64,000 bases of DNA, from NCBI GenBank assembly GCA_945862065.1, contig CAMAWT010000001.1, positions 209,519 through 273,518 on the forward strand. Direction: 5' to 3'. Each line of letters opens with the position of its first letter. Position 1 is the first letter of the stretch. Positions 23,614 through 33,222 of the stretch are shown in pieces. The notes under the pieces were generated by a model. The model did no database searches, was not told where the DNA came from, and saw nothing but the letters and a program-made list of their open reading frames with translations. Both the position numbers and the translations under genes were made by a program. Source of the DNA: Flavobacterium psychrophilum (lineage in GTDB: Bacteria > Bacteroidota > Bacteroidia > Flavobacteriales > Flavobacteriaceae).

Positions 23614-24401
23614 TTCCTAGACGTTATATAGAAGAATGGAAAGAATTTGCTCCTTGGCCAGAAAATAGCCAAGTCGAACAAGATTTAGTTATAGAAAGAG
23701 CATTGGTTGAAATATTTTCAGATCGATTCCTAAATGAAAACCTAGCATTTCGTGGTGGAACAGCTTTACACAAACTATTCTTAAAACCACAAGCTAGATA
23801 TTCCGAAGACATTGATTTGGTACAAATAAAGACCGGACCCATAAAACCAATTCTCGTTAGATTGCGAGAATGCTTGGTTTTTCTGGGGACAAAAAGAAAC
23901 ATCACAACCAGTATTCACAACAACACAGTAGAATACCGCTTTGAAACAGAAATAGCTCCAATAATTAAAATGCGTCTCAAAATCGAAATCAATTGCAGAG
24001 AACACTTCACGGTATTAGGATTGCAACAGGTACCTTTCAAAGTACAGAATGGTTGGTTCAATGGAGAATGTATGATAAACACCTATCATATAGAGGAATT
24101 ATTAGGTACAAAATTAAGAGCATTATACCAACGAAGAAAAGGGCGAGATTTATTCGATTTAGATTTCGCACTAACAAAACTAGATATTGATATTTCAAAA
24201 TTAATTCAATGCTACAAAGAATACATAAATTTCTCGGATGGTGCCTCACCTACCAGCAAAATGTTTGTAGCCAATATGCTAGAAAAAATGAGCGATGATG
24301 AATTCAGAAATGACATCTTCACAATATTAAGACCTGAAATTGAATACAATAATGATTTAGCGTATGAAGCAGTAAAAGAAAATATTATCAATAAAATTTA
24401 A
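23610..24401 (+). CDS. abiEii: AbiEii-type nucleotidyltransferase toxin
   Basis: This 263-aa protein has the nucleotidyltransferase core FRGGTALHKLFLKPQARYSE followed by DIDLV (about 47-71), including the GGTALHK and SEDIDL motifs. A later TKLRALYQRRKGRDLFDL (about 164-181) holds the conserved Lys and Asp of the family. Members add nucleotides to tRNA or otherwise block growth during phage attack. It is coupled to the upstream antitoxin by a 4-bp overlap. The element carries it as an addiction or abortive-infection module. Confidence 0.9.
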   Translation: MIPRRYIEEWKEFAPWPENSQVEQDLVIERALVEIFSDRFLNENLAFRGGTALHKLFLKPQARYSEDIDLVQIKTGPIKPILVRLRECLVFLGTKRNITTSIHNNTVEYRFETEIAPIIKMRLKIEINCREHFTVLGLQQVPFKVQNGWFNGECMINTYHIEELLGTKLRALYQRRKGRDLFDLDFALTKLDIDISKLIQCYKEYINFSDGASPTSKMFVANMLEKMSDDEFRNDIFTILRPEIEYNNDLAYEAVKENIINKI

Positions 24402-24537
24402 AAAAATAATCATAATGCTTTTTTATTATTTTCTTAATTGTTAACTAATTTTGCATTAAGAATAAACATAAAATTAATTATACAATATTTTTTGTAAAAA
24501 GAAATAAATTTGTAAAAACCTAATTACAATTTAAGTT

Positions 24538-25332
24538 ATGAATCAATATGAGACTTTACTGAAATATGTAAAAGAAAATGGAGTACAGAAAACAGATCGA
24601 ACTGGAATTGGCACCAAAAGTATTTTTGGATATCAAATGCGATTTGATTTAAGTAAGGGTTTTCCATTAATTACAACAAAAAAGTTGCATTTAAAATCAA
24701 TAATTCATGAGCTTTTATGGTTTTTGAAGGGAGACAGTAATATCAAATATTTAAACGATAATGGTGTTAAAATTTGGGATGAATGGGCAGATGAAAATGG
24801 AAATTTAGGTCCGATTTATGGTTCACAATGGAGAAGTTGGCCAACTGCAGATGGAAAACATATTGATCAAATTTCTCAGATTATAAATACTTTAAAAAAG
24901 AATCCTGATTCTAGAAGAATTATAGTAAGTGCCTGGAATGTAGCAGATATAGAAAATATGAAATTGCCACCATGTCATTGTTTATTTCAATTTTATGTAG
25001 CAGATAATAAATTATCTTGTCAAATGTACCAAAGAAGTGCGGATTTGTTTCTAGGTGTGCCATTTAATATTGCATCTTATGCTCTATTGACAATGATGAT
25101 TGCTCAGGTAAGTAATTTAGGGCTAGGTGAGTTTATTCATACTTTTGGTGATACTCACATATATTTGAATCACCTTGATCAAGTTGATTTACAATTATCA
25201 AGAACTCCAAAATCATTTCCTCAAATGATAATTAATCCAAATGTAACGGATATATTTAATTTTAAGTACGAAGATTTTAATTTAGAAGGATATGATCCAT
25301 ACCCTAGTATTAAGGCTCCCATTGCAGTATGA
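24538..25332 (+). CDS. thyA: Thymidylate synthase, first gene of a candidate conflict operon
   Basis: This 264-aa protein has the same length and numbering as E. coli ThyA and converts dUMP to dTMP with methylene-tetrahydrofolate. Catalytic Cys146 ([10 protein letters not shown]), Glu58, Trp80, Arg166, Asp169 and Asn177 (PFNIAS) are all present. Asn177 marks dUMP, not dCMP, specificity, so this is not a hydroxymethylase. It overlaps the following DNA methyltransferase by 4 bp. A thymidylate synthase translationally coupled to a methyltransferase, a phosphoribosyltransferase-like protein and an ATPase is unusual. It may supply dTMP to resist a nucleotide-depleting effector in the same operon, an inference. 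Confidence 0.93.
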   Translation: MNQYETLLKYVKENGVQKTDRTGIGTKSIFGYQMRFDLSKGFPLITTKKLHLKSIIHELLWFLKGDSNIKYLNDNGVKIWDEWADENGNLGPIYGSQWRSWPTADGKHIDQISQIINTLKKNPDSRRIIVSAWNVADIENMKLPPCHCLFQFYVADNKLSCQMYQRSADLFLGVPFNIASYALLTMMIAQVSNLGLGEFIHTFGDTHIYLNHLDQVDLQLSRTPKSFPQMIINPNVTDIFNFKYEDFNLEGYDPYPSIKAPIAV

Positions 25333-26687
25333 TAAATAATGAAATAATTGAAAGAAATAATTGTTTAATAGATTCATACCGTAAACAATACAAGATAAAG
25401 AGAGAGCCTATCGAAGTTAAGTTTCGAAGTATAGTTCCTGAGTTGAAAAGTAGTGATAGATATACACATTTAATACATACCTATCCAGCAAAATTACTTG
25501 TACATATTCCATATTTTTTTTTAAACAATTCTATTCTTTCAAAATTAGGGGATAATGTATTAGATCCCTTTAACGGTACTGGTACTGTGTATCTTGAGAG
25601 TTTGTTAGCGGGAAGAAATGCTTATGGAGCTGATTCTAACCCTCTTGCTAGGCTAATAGCAAGAGTGAAATCAACAAAATATAATACTGAGAATTTGTCG
25701 AATATTTTAACTGATGTTGTTAGTAACTCAATTTCAAGTAATGAAAGACATTTACCAGATGTTGTTAATTGTGACATGTGGTTCTCTAAGAGAAATAAAG
25801 ATGATTTATCAAAAATTTTATTTCAAATAAATAAGATAGAGGATGAGGATATCAAAAACTTTATGCTTGTTTCTTTTTCAAATTGTGTTAAAAAAGTCAG
25901 TTATGCTGATCCTCGAGTATCTGTTCCAGTAAGATTAAATTCGAAAAAATATGAAGATAGACCTGAGTTAAAGGAAAAAACAGAAAAGAAAATTGATGAA
26001 ATAGATAACGTAAATGTTTTTGAAAAATTTAGAACAATAACGCTTGATAATATCAAAAGATTCAAAAAATTAGAAAGTACATTTATTGATAATTATAAAG
26101 CTAACCATATTTCAAATGATGCACGAAGATTGTATAATTGTAATCAAGAACTTGACTTTTTAGAAAATGATTTAATTCAATTAATTATTACATCTCCTCC
26201 TTATGCTGGTGCACAAAAGTATATTCGTTCATCAAGTTTAAATCTTGGATGGACTGGTTTAGCTAACGTATCTGAATTAAGTACCTTAGATAAAAAAAAT
26301 ATAGGGAGAGAAATATATAATAAAAATGAAATATTTATTGTAAAAACAGGAATCAAAGATGCTGACTTATTAATTGAAAAAATTGCATTAATAAATATCT
26401 CTAGAGCCAATATTGCTTGTAAATATTTAACTGAAATGAAGATAGCTCTTGATGAAATGATTAGGGTTTTGAAAAATGGAGGAAATTTAGTTTTAGTTAT
26501 AGGTAATAATAAAATTTGTGGTTTTGAATTTAATACTCAAGCTTATTTAACGGAATATATTGTTGAAAAAGGATTGAATTTAGAATTTAAACTTATTGAT
26601 GACATCGCATCTTATGGATTGATGACAAAAAGAAATAAAACAGCTGATATAATATCTAGAGAGTATATTCTAGTTTTTAAAAAATAA
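25329..26687 (+). CDS. DNA methyltransferase (N4/N6-amino type)
   Basis: This 452-aa protein carries AdoMet motif [15 protein letters not shown] (78-91) and catalytic motif IV TSPPYAG (288-294). A preceding [15 protein letters not shown] (50-64) has the look of motif X. The TSPPY form is typical of N4-cytosine and some N6-adenine enzymes. A long insert between motifs I and IV (about 110-280) should recognise DNA. No restriction nuclease is adjacent. It is joined by a 4-bp overlap to thyA and followed after 8 bp by the phosphoribosyltransferase-like gene. Confidence 0.85.
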   Translation: MINNEIIERNNCLIDSYRKQYKIKREPIEVKFRSIVPELKSSDRYTHLIHTYPAKLLVHIPYFFLNNSILSKLGDNVLDPFNGTGTVYLESLLAGRNAYGADSNPLARLIARVKSTKYNTENLSNILTDVVSNSISSNERHLPDVVNCDMWFSKRNKDDLSKILFQINKIEDEDIKNFMLVSFSNCVKKVSYADPRVSVPVRLNSKKYEDRPELKEKTEKKIDEIDNVNVFEKFRTITLDNIKRFKKLESTFIDNYKANHISNDARRLYNCNQELDFLENDLIQLIITSPPYAGAQKYIRSSSLNLGWTGLANVSELSTLDKKNIGREIYNKNEIFIVKTGIKDADLLIEKIALINISRANIACKYLTEMKIALDEMIRVLKNGGNLVLVIGNNKICGFEFNTQAYLTEYIVEKGLNLEFKLIDDIASYGLMTKRNKTADIISREYILVFKK

Positions 26688-26695
26688 TAAAAAGT

Positions 26696-27676
26696 ATGGC
26701 TCTTGATTTAGATGAATTTGAAAATAATTTATGGGATAGAATACAAATTTTAAATTCTACTATTTGGGAAAATAGAGTTTTGAAATCTAAAGTAGATAAT
26801 TGGTTGAGTAATTTTTCTCAACCTGAAGAAAAATTAATGGCTTTATATCTTCTTTCTGAATTCATGTATTTTGGAGATTCTCAAATGAGAATTTTATTAA
26901 AAACTTTATTTAGAGATTTATTTAAATACCCAATTATAAAAGAAATTAGAAATTTGAATAGTAATACTTTAGATAAATTAATAATAGAGTCAAAATTTAA
27001 CGAAGAACTAAGAGAAACAAGATTTATAGGTGTTGGTAATCCATCAGAAAGTGGTGCTCATTTATTATATTTTTTTAGACAGGAGAACAATTTATCAAAA
27101 AGAAATTTTATACATACCTTTGAAATTGATCTTCCAGAAAATCAAAATATTAAACGTATTGTTTTTTTGGATGATTTTTGTGGCTCAGGAAATCAAGTTG
27201 CAAAAGATAAAGGTTTAATTTCTTTTATTAATTTCATTAAGACTAATCGAACTTCAGTAGAAATTAATTATTTAATGTTGGTGGGTACCGAAGTAGGAAT
27301 TGATAACATTGAAAAGACAGGTATTTTTAATAATGTTAATGCTGTGATGAGATTGGACGATTCTTTTAAAGTTTTTGAAACAAATTCAAGATATTTTAGT
27401 AATGTTGATATACCATTAGTTATGGATGAAGTTAAATTATTTGCTGAGACGTATGGTTATCCATTAACTGAAAAATTATGCCAAAGTGATGGAGTGCCAC
27501 CTGTGCATCTTACTGCTTGTGCATCTTCAAATTCATTGGGATTTAGCAATTGTCAATTATTATTAGGATTTCATCATAATACTCCAGATAACACATTGCC
27601 AATAATTTGGTATGATGAAAAAGATTACCCATGGATTCCAATTTTTAAGAGATATAATAAAAAATACAATTTTTAA
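26696..27676 (+). CDS. Phosphoribosyltransferase-like protein (PRTase-CE-like)
   Basis: This 326-aa soluble protein has an N-terminal helical part resembling a winged helix (10-75). A PRPP-loop-like motif IVFLDDFCGSGNQ (155-167) matches the D-D-x-x-G-S-G-x-Q signature of phosphoribosyltransferase folds. Standard base-specific hood motifs are not obvious. PRTase-like domains next to NTPases have been described as effectors in predicted prokaryotic conflict systems. The stop shares one base with the ATPase start, arguing for equal production. Confidence 0.7.
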   Translation: MALDLDEFENNLWDRIQILNSTIWENRVLKSKVDNWLSNFSQPEEKLMALYLLSEFMYFGDSQMRILLKTLFRDLFKYPIIKEIRNLNSNTLDKLIIESKFNEELRETRFIGVGNPSESGAHLLYFFRQENNLSKRNFIHTFEIDLPENQNIKRIVFLDDFCGSGNQVAKDKGLISFINFIKTNRTSVEINYLMLVGTEVGIDNIEKTGIFNNVNAVMRLDDSFKVFETNSRYFSNVDIPLVMDEVKLFAETYGYPLTEKLCQSDGVPPVHLTACASSNSLGFSNCQLLLGFHHNTPDNTLPIIWYDEKDYPWIPIFKRYNKKYNF

Positions 27677-29631
27677 TGATAAATCCTTTTAACATTACGA
27701 AAGCAGTCGATTATACTGATTTTGATATAGAAAAATTTTGGGTTGATTTTGGAGAAACTGGGTTTAAAGAATTTTTAAAGCCAAACTCTCCTAAACCAAT
27801 GCTAATTATTGGTAGTAAAGGAAGTGGTAAAACACATATGTTGAAATATTTTTCATATGATTTACAGAAAATTAGATTTAAAGATAATTATGAAAATATC
27901 TTAAAGAACGACAAGTATTTAGGTGTTTTTATGCGATGCAAGGGGTTAAATTCTGAAAGATTTAAAGGTGATTTCTTAACGGATGATAAATGGAATTTAC
28001 TTTTTGGTTATTATTTAGATTTATGGTTTGCTCAAAAATTGATTAGAATATTAAATGATTTTAATATTGATGAAAAATTACAAGGTGATATATGTAAAAA
28101 AATAATCTTATTATTTGATAAATATAGTAGAGAAATTCCAAAGGATTTTAATCAGTTGCTTGAAGATCTAATTATATTACAGAAAGAGTTAGATTATAAC
28201 ATAAATAATATAGGTTTTATTGATGAACCAAAAATTGAAATACTTGCAACATTAGGGAGTTTAATTTTTGGAATTCCACAAATAATCCAAAATAGCTTAC
28301 CAGTTTTTAAAGATGTAAATTTTTTATATATTATTGATGAATTAGAAAACATTAGTGAAGAAAAGCAAAAAATAATAAATTCACTTTATCGCGAAAAAGA
28401 GTTACCAGTAACGTTTAGAATTAGTGGTAGGCCTTATGCCTTTAAAACTTTCGAAACTTTAGGAAGCGGTGAAGAAAATGTTGTTCAATCTGAATATGAA
28501 GTTGCATTTCTTGATGACTTTTTTAGGCAAGATCCCGATAAATATAATGAATTTATAATTAAAATGTCTCTAAAAAAATTACATCAGAATGGGTATAATA
28601 TTTCAGAAGAGGAGTTTTTTAATTATTTCGAAGAATTTAATATTGATAATTTCTATGAAAAATGTAGAAGTAAGCCAGATAAATATTTAAATCTGCATAT
28701 TAAACGATTAGAGGCATCTTTGTTGAAAATTAAGTTAGAGAAGGAGACTATTGAGTTAATTACCTCTAATTTAGTATGTCCAAGTAATTTATTGGTTGAA
28801 AAAGCTAAATTTTTATTGTTTTATCGATATTGGAAGAAAAATAATGGTAAGAAATTGATTGAAGGAAGTAGTGAAATACTATTAATGGGAGACCAATATA
28901 TTGAAAATAAATCTGTAGTTAAAAATGACATTACAACTATTATTAAATATTTCAAAGATGATTTACTAGATCAAGTTGCTATAGATTCAAAAGAACTATT
29001 TCCATCATATACAGGAATAGAGAATTTCATAAAATTATCAAGTGGAATTCCAAGAACATTTTTGAATCTAATGAAGAATTCTTTTGATAATGCTTATTTT
29101 GAAAATGGAAAAATTCCGTTTAAAGAGTGTATAATTAGTATTAAGGCACAAGAAAAATCAGTTAAAGAAGCCTCAGAATGGTTTTTTGACGAAAACAGAA
29201 TTCCATTTAAGCAAAATTCAAGTAATTCTCCAAAGATTATTTTAAATAGATTGTGTAACTTTCTCAGAGAGTTAAGATCTTCAAACATTCCTCCAGAATG
29301 TTCAATAAATTTATTTTCTATAGATGTAGAATTATTAACAAGTGAGTATCTTGATATTTTTAAAACATTAGAGGAATACTCATATTTAATAAAATCTCAA
29401 AACAGAATTACAAAAAATAGCAGAGAAAAGAATGAAACTTTTTTTATAAATGGGACTATAGCGTCGTACTATGAATTAGCCATTTCCAAAAGAGGAGTAT
29501 TTGAAATTTCTAAGAATATTCTTGAAGCAATCTTTGAAGAAGATAAACATCAAATTTTAAAAGATAAAATAAAAACATATAATGCACCATTTGAGAATGA
29601 ATTACGTAATCAAACTAAACTTTCAATATGA
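27676..29631 (+). CDS. AAA/ORC-CDC6-like ATPase of the candidate conflict operon
   Basis: This 651-aa protein has Walker A GSKGSGKT (46-53) and Walker B LYIIDELENI (217-226). A sensor-like FRISGRPYAF lies about 40 residues later. The C-terminal 250 residues are helical and may be winged-helix repeats. It has the size and motif layout of ORC/CDC6-like and STAND-type ATPases that act as sensors or switches in defence operons. It overlaps the following gene by 4 bp. Confidence 0.8.
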   Translation: MINPFNITKAVDYTDFDIEKFWVDFGETGFKEFLKPNSPKPMLIIGSKGSGKTHMLKYFSYDLQKIRFKDNYENILKNDKYLGVFMRCKGLNSERFKGDFLTDDKWNLLFGYYLDLWFAQKLIRILNDFNIDEKLQGDICKKIILLFDKYSREIPKDFNQLLEDLIILQKELDYNINNIGFIDEPKIEILATLGSLIFGIPQIIQNSLPVFKDVNFLYIIDELENISEEKQKIINSLYREKELPVTFRISGRPYAFKTFETLGSGEENVVQSEYEVAFLDDFFRQDPDKYNEFIIKMSLKKLHQNGYNISEEEFFNYFEEFNIDNFYEKCRSKPDKYLNLHIKRLEASLLKIKLEKETIELITSNLVCPSNLLVEKAKFLLFYRYWKKNNGKKLIEGSSEILLMGDQYIENKSVVKNDITTIIKYFKDDLLDQVAIDSKELFPSYTGIENFIKLSSGIPRTFLNLMKNSFDNAYFENGKIPFKECIISIKAQEKSVKEASEWFFDENRIPFKQNSSNSPKIILNRLCNFLRELRSSNIPPECSINLFSIDVELLTSEYLDIFKTLEEYSYLIKSQNRITKNSREKNETFFINGTIASYYELAISKRGVFEISKNILEAIFEEDKHQILKDKIKTYNAPFENELRNQTKLSI

Positions 29632-30584
29632 GTGTAGATTTTACATATTTTCACAAAGAAAGATTTAATAATTTAACCGATTTAAATTTAAGCTTTTCTT
29701 TTGATCTGTTTATATCTTTCTGTAATCAATCTTCTAGAGTAAAAGATGTTTTAGAAGGCATTAATTCGTCGAGAAAAGTACTTTTTTATGATGCAGAATC
29801 ATTAGATATCAGTAGTTATGAGAATTTCAAAATTTCAAATAGAGAACTTGAAGATATAAAACGTTTTTTTGACGAATTCAAATTGAATTCAACTATGAAA
29901 ATTTGTTTAGATATAACAGGCTTTACTGTACCATATATTTTACTTTTTTTAAAATTTTTTCAAAAGAATAATATTTCAAATTTTTATGTAATTTATTCAG
30001 AACCAAACTATTATAAAGACAAATCAAAAACAAAATTTTCTGATGACTTTATAGAAGTAAAGCAAGTTGAGGGATATAGAGGAATGCATTCTTCAGATGA
30101 ATCAAATGATTATTTGATAATTGGCTCTGGTTATGATTATTCAAGTATTATAGAAGTATGTAAGCATAAAGAAAATGTTCATAAAAAGCATCAACTTTTT
30201 GGTTTTCCTTCGTTACAGCCAGATATGTATCAAGAGAATATACTAAAAATATATGATGCCAAAAATACATTAAATTTTGAAAATATAAATGATCCTGAAT
30301 TGAACTTGTTTGCACCAGCAAATGATCCATTTGTTACAGCTCAAGAAATTATGTCTTTTATAGAAAAAAATGATAAGGTTAAAAAGATTACAAATATTTA
30401 TTTAAGTCCTATTTCTACAAAAGCACAAGCTTTAGGTTTTGGGTTATATTATATTTGGAAAAATTGCGATAAGGAACCTATAAGTATTATTTTTCCTTAT
30501 TGTAATAAAATGTATGGTAATACTTCCGAAGGTCTCTCAAAAATTTCAGTTTATAATATTGAATTGCCTAAATTAGTAGTGTAA
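29628..30584 (+). CDS. Unknown alpha/beta protein, last gene of the conflict operon
   Basis: This 318-aa protein shows alternating hydrophobic strands and helices (KICLDITGFTVPYILLFLKF about 85-104; DYLIIGSGYDYSSI about 161-174; KITNIYLSPISTKAQALGFG about 252-271), as in a Rossmann-like fold. There is no catalytic motif I can name and no signal peptide. A CARF/SAVED-like or nucleotide-binding sensor is possible but unsupported. Its stop lies just before the hairpin region. Confidence 0.6.
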   Translation: MSVDFTYFHKERFNNLTDLNLSFSFDLFISFCNQSSRVKDVLEGINSSRKVLFYDAESLDISSYENFKISNRELEDIKRFFDEFKLNSTMKICLDITGFTVPYILLFLKFFQKNNISNFYVIYSEPNYYKDKSKTKFSDDFIEVKQVEGYRGMHSSDESNDYLIIGSGYDYSSIIEVCKHKENVHKKHQLFGFPSLQPDMYQENILKIYDAKNTLNFENINDPELNLFAPANDPFVTAQEIMSFIEKNDKVKKITNIYLSPISTKAQALGFGLYYIWKNCDKEPISIIFPYCNKMYGNTSEGLSKISVYNIELPKLVV

Positions 30585-30727
30585 TTTTAATTTTCAACTT
30601 AAGCTGAAAGTTTTAGATTTCAGATGCCACTCCTTTGCCAACGCTCCAAAAAAAATTACTGGCACAGTTTTTAGAAAAAACATGTACGCTTCGCAACTTG
30701 CGCCAGTAATTTTTTCTCCAAAGCTTC

Positions 30728-30812
30728 TTTACATAATGTGGCATTATAGTGCATAAAGAAACACCCTGCTACTAATGAAAATCACGGATGCACTATAATA
30801 ACATTATGTAAA
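30728..30812. repeat. Long conserved inverted repeat (element A copy)
   Basis: The left arm is TTTACATAATGT-GGC-ATTATAGTGCAT (30728-30754); the right arm at 30788-30812 is its complement apart from a small bulge at the centre. The loop is 33 nt. Both arms are identical base for base in element B (57496-57522 and 57554-57578), while the loop sequence there is different. Confidence 0.85.
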
Positions 30813-31675
30813 AAAGCCGCCACACCCAACGCGCTTGCCAGTGGCTCCAGGGCAACATTTTTTGCAGCTCCCATCGCATCACCCAGCTACAAAAAACACC
30901 ACCCTTCGCCACTGTCTTCAAGAACGTTCGCCATTTCATAGGAAACTTTACGGTCATACTTACTTTCAAGAACGTTTACGGTAACTGTTTTTAGCAACTA
31001 ACTTGTTAAATCGGTAGTGTTTTCATTGCTTTTGTAAGTGCCTTTTCATTTTCATAACAACTTTTTTCTGGGCAATAACTTCTTCCGTCAGAACATCAAT
31101 CAGGCACCCACAAAACCAAAAGAGCCAGCAAGAGTATCATTTTTCATTTGCCACAACGCACAGAGGTAATTGCTTTCACAATAGCTGATGCCATAACGTT
31201 ACTAAACAAGTTTATGCTGAAGACTAAAAACTGTAAACTGAACACTATTTGTGGCATCAGCTATTAATAAAAGCAATCAGAAACTCCCAATAAGCAAATA
31301 AAAAAATGATACCCTTGCTCTGAGCTTCTGCCAACGCACTTGGTAAGTATTTGCATTGTTTTTTGAAGATGCTTCCCATTTCCATAACAACATTCCGATT
31401 GATTACTAAATCCTGAAAACTGAACACTATTTAAGCATCCTCAAAAATCAAATTGTAGAAGGAAGAGTATCAATTTTTCAGATGGATAAAGCACATTTTC
31501 TTTTTCATCACACTCAGTCATCCATCTACAAAAAATTGATACACTTCCAAAGACGACCATCTTCCACATCAACACCCAATCCTTCAAACAAATTCAGATT
31601 ATACGATGATGTTTAGTAAATGAAATCAAAATAAAAAATAAAAAAAAAGAGAGCAAAGATAAGTTCCAGGTTTAC

Positions 31676-31759
31676 AAAAAAGCAAGTTCAAGCCCTACGG
31701 GTTTTTGAAAAAATCTCCACCCATTCGGGTAGTATTTTTTCAAAAAAACTTGCTTTTTT
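31676..31759. repeat. Last hairpin of the region, intact in element A
   Basis: AAAAAAGCAAGTT (31676-31688) pairs with AACTTGCTTTTTT (31747-31759). A second nested inverted repeat around CCACCCATTCGGGTAG lies inside. In element B only the left arm survives (58434-58446) before the sequences diverge. Confidence 0.7.
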
Positions 31760-31906
31760 GAAACCTTCCACTTGAACGAATGGCTTTCTTTTTTTCTTTT
31801 TTTTCTTTTGAAAAATTTATAGGTCGAGCGTAGCGAGAGACACCTGCATTTCAAGAGAAAATCCGCAGAAAATTGAAAATATAATCAATTTTTAAAGCCG
31901 AATGTT

Positions 31907-32329
31907 ATGCCGAATTTTATCATCAAAACCCACCGAAAAGACACGATTTACTCAAGACCTCATTTATTTGTACTTAACAAAGGGATGAACAGCGGAAAGC
32001 CACAAAAAGAGCCATTTACAAACAGTTTTGTTGTCCTTTTTCAAAACGAGGAGGATTGCGAAAGTTTATTTTTCATCGCTTATAGTTTATGGAAAACAAA
32101 ATTCTGGCACCAATTTCTTTGTGGTTCCGTAATTCCATTCTTACGTCTTCCAGACTTCAAAAAAGAGTTTTTTCTAAAAGCAAAAATCATGATGGAAGAG
32201 CACGAGCTACATGTTAAGCATATTGCAGCACTAAAGCTTCTAGAACAAAAGGAAAAGCAGTTTCATGAGAATATCAATCTCATAAACGATATGCGAAGAG
32301 TAATTTTATACCGCTATTGTAATAAATGA
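31907..32329 (+). CDS. DUF6943-like hypothetical protein
   Basis: This 140-aa protein opens NFIIKTHRKDTIYSRPHLFV, followed by LNKGMNSGKPQKEPFTNSF and an aromatic stretch (FWHQFLCGSVIPFLRL). The family is common in flavobacterial islands and has no known function; the DUF number is from memory and tentative. It is the first gene after the hairpin region and is followed by a terminator, so it is a single-gene unit. Confidence 0.65.
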   Translation: MPNFIIKTHRKDTIYSRPHLFVLNKGMNSGKPQKEPFTNSFVVLFQNEEDCESLFFIAYSLWKTKFWHQFLCGSVIPFLRLPDFKKEFFLKAKIMMEEHELHVKHIAALKLLEQKEKQFHENINLINDMRRVILYRYCNK

Positions 32330-32332
32330 AAA

Positions 32333-32356
32333 AAGCCTGGTCTAACGACTAGGCTT
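32333..32356 (+). terminator. Terminator-like hairpin after the 140-aa gene
   Basis: AAGCCTGGTC and GACTAGGCTT form a stem with a TAAC loop immediately after the stop codon. It is placed between convergent genes and may serve both strands. Confidence 0.65.
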
Positions 32357-32396
32357 CTTAAGTTAATCCAGTAAAGGTTACCACACGAAAACTGGA

Positions 32397-32573
32397 CTAT
32401 TTATTTTTAGATTTTGTCAACCATTTTAATGAGAGCGAAACCGTAAAACTAACAGTTGCTCCCAACGCTGCTAAGATAATTGTTTTTACAATATCTTCAG
32501 AAAGAATATTGGGTAAAATACTCAATACTGTTCCTGATGCAGTGCCAGCTTTTAAAGAAATATTAGTTTCCAT
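32397..32573 (-). CDS. Small holin-like membrane protein
   Basis: The start at 32573 (METNISLKAGTASGTVLSIL) is preferred, because longer starts overlap the upstream gene deeply. The protein is 58 aa with a transmembrane helix near the end (TIILAALGATVSFTVSLSL) and a Lys-rich tail. Size, topology and its neighbours recall phage holins; this is only a resemblance. Confidence 0.55.
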   Translation of the reverse strand: METNISLKAGTASGTVLSILPNILSEDIVKTIILAALGATVSFTVSLSLKWLTKSKNK

Positions 32574-32814
32574 CACGCGCTTTGCTGAGGTTCTCAATTT
32601 CTTTCTTGGCTTTATCATCAACAGTTATTTGGCTAATTGCAGAAATTACACCACCTGCAACAGCTACATAACCTGCTGTAGTAACTACTGCTGCAGGTAA
32701 AACAACAGGAGCAGCTACTATTGAACCACTAATACCCAATAATGCCAATCCAATACTTCTCAAAATCTTAAAAAACTTCGGAGTTGGAGCTTTCGCTCTT
32801 TCTAGTATATTCAT
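32563..32814 (-). CDS. Small two-helix membrane protein
   Basis: This 83-aa protein has a hydrophobic Ala/Val/Gly-rich hairpin of helices (about 18-62) and a charged C-terminus. It overlaps the following 58-aa gene by 11 bp and follows DUF5675 after 12 bp. Part of the conserved right-end operon; a holin-like or membrane-anchor role is a guess. Confidence 0.6.
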   Translation of the reverse strand: MNILERAKAPTPKFFKILRSIGLALLGISGSIVAAPVVLPAAVVTTAGYVAVAGGVISAISQITVDDKAKKEIENLSKARDGN

Positions 32815-32826
32815 AAAAATAACTAT

Positions 32827-33222
32827 TTAAGATTTCACAATCAATTCAACACTTTCATTAGTATCTAAAACTCTATAAACCAACCTTTTTAAGGCAGTAA
32901 ATGCCTTTCGAGACATTAAGCCTAAACCTGGTCCAGAAAGCTTAGTTACCGGAGCAATACAACCATTCAATTCTTGCAATGCATTATTGGCTGGATGAAA
33001 CAGAATTAGACTTCTGTTTTTCACATCCAAAACCTCCAAATGCCACTGAAATTTTTGGCTGTATCGTTTTTTAATAAAATATTTCCCTTCCGGAATGCAG
33101 GAAACTCTCGTTTCATTTTCTCTCCATGGTAACTCAATTGTATTACAAATGGATTTTCCTTTACATTCGAGTTTTCCGTTAGTTCCGTTAGGGAAATAAG
33201 TTCTAGTCAATTCAAGAACCAT
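32827..33222 (-). CDS. DUF5675 family protein (element A)
   Basis: This 131-aa protein has family marks CIPEGKYFIKKRYS, ILFHPANNALQELNGCIAP and SRKAFTALKRLV. There is no signal peptide. The start codon shares one base with the stop of the 252-aa gene. The element 0 copy begins at the left window edge. The family often lies with phage lysis and small membrane genes, as here. Confidence 0.85.
   Translation of the reverse strand: MVLELTRTYFPNGTNGKLECKGKSICNTIELPWRENETRVSCIPEGKYFIKKRYSQKFQWHLEVLDVKNRSLILFHPANNALQELNGCIAPVTKLSGPGLGLMSRKAFTALKRLVYRVLDTNESVELIVKS

Larger units (their letters stand above)
30585..31906. other. Gene-free hairpin region of element A
   Basis: About 1.3 kb without a convincing gene. 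It is colinear with 57152-58490 of element B. At least seven long inverted repeats follow one another: 30650/30702, 30728/30788, 30839/30908, 31134/31302 with 31180/31253 nested in it, 31364/31435, 31467/31531 and 31676/31747. Stems are conserved between the copies, sometimes through paired base changes, while loops vary. CCAACGC recurs at 30638, 30826 and 31331. Possible roles are an origin (oriV or oriT), a large structured RNA or a recombination substrate. Confidence 0.75.

Noticed and set aside
24538..25332. ThyA as a base-modifying dCMP/dUMP hydroxymethylase for DNA hypermodification
   Set aside because: Asn177 and all other thymidylate synthase residues are intact; dCMP hydroxymethylases have Asp at this position.
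30650..31759. Group II intron or integron attC array
   Set aside because: There is no intron reverse transcriptase, no domain V-like hairpin was recognised, and no integron integrase or cassette genes lie between the hairpins.
31672..31854. 60-codon minus-strand frame in the hairpin region
   Set aside because: It follows both arms of the 31676-31759 inverted repeat; composition is that of the hairpin, not of a protein.
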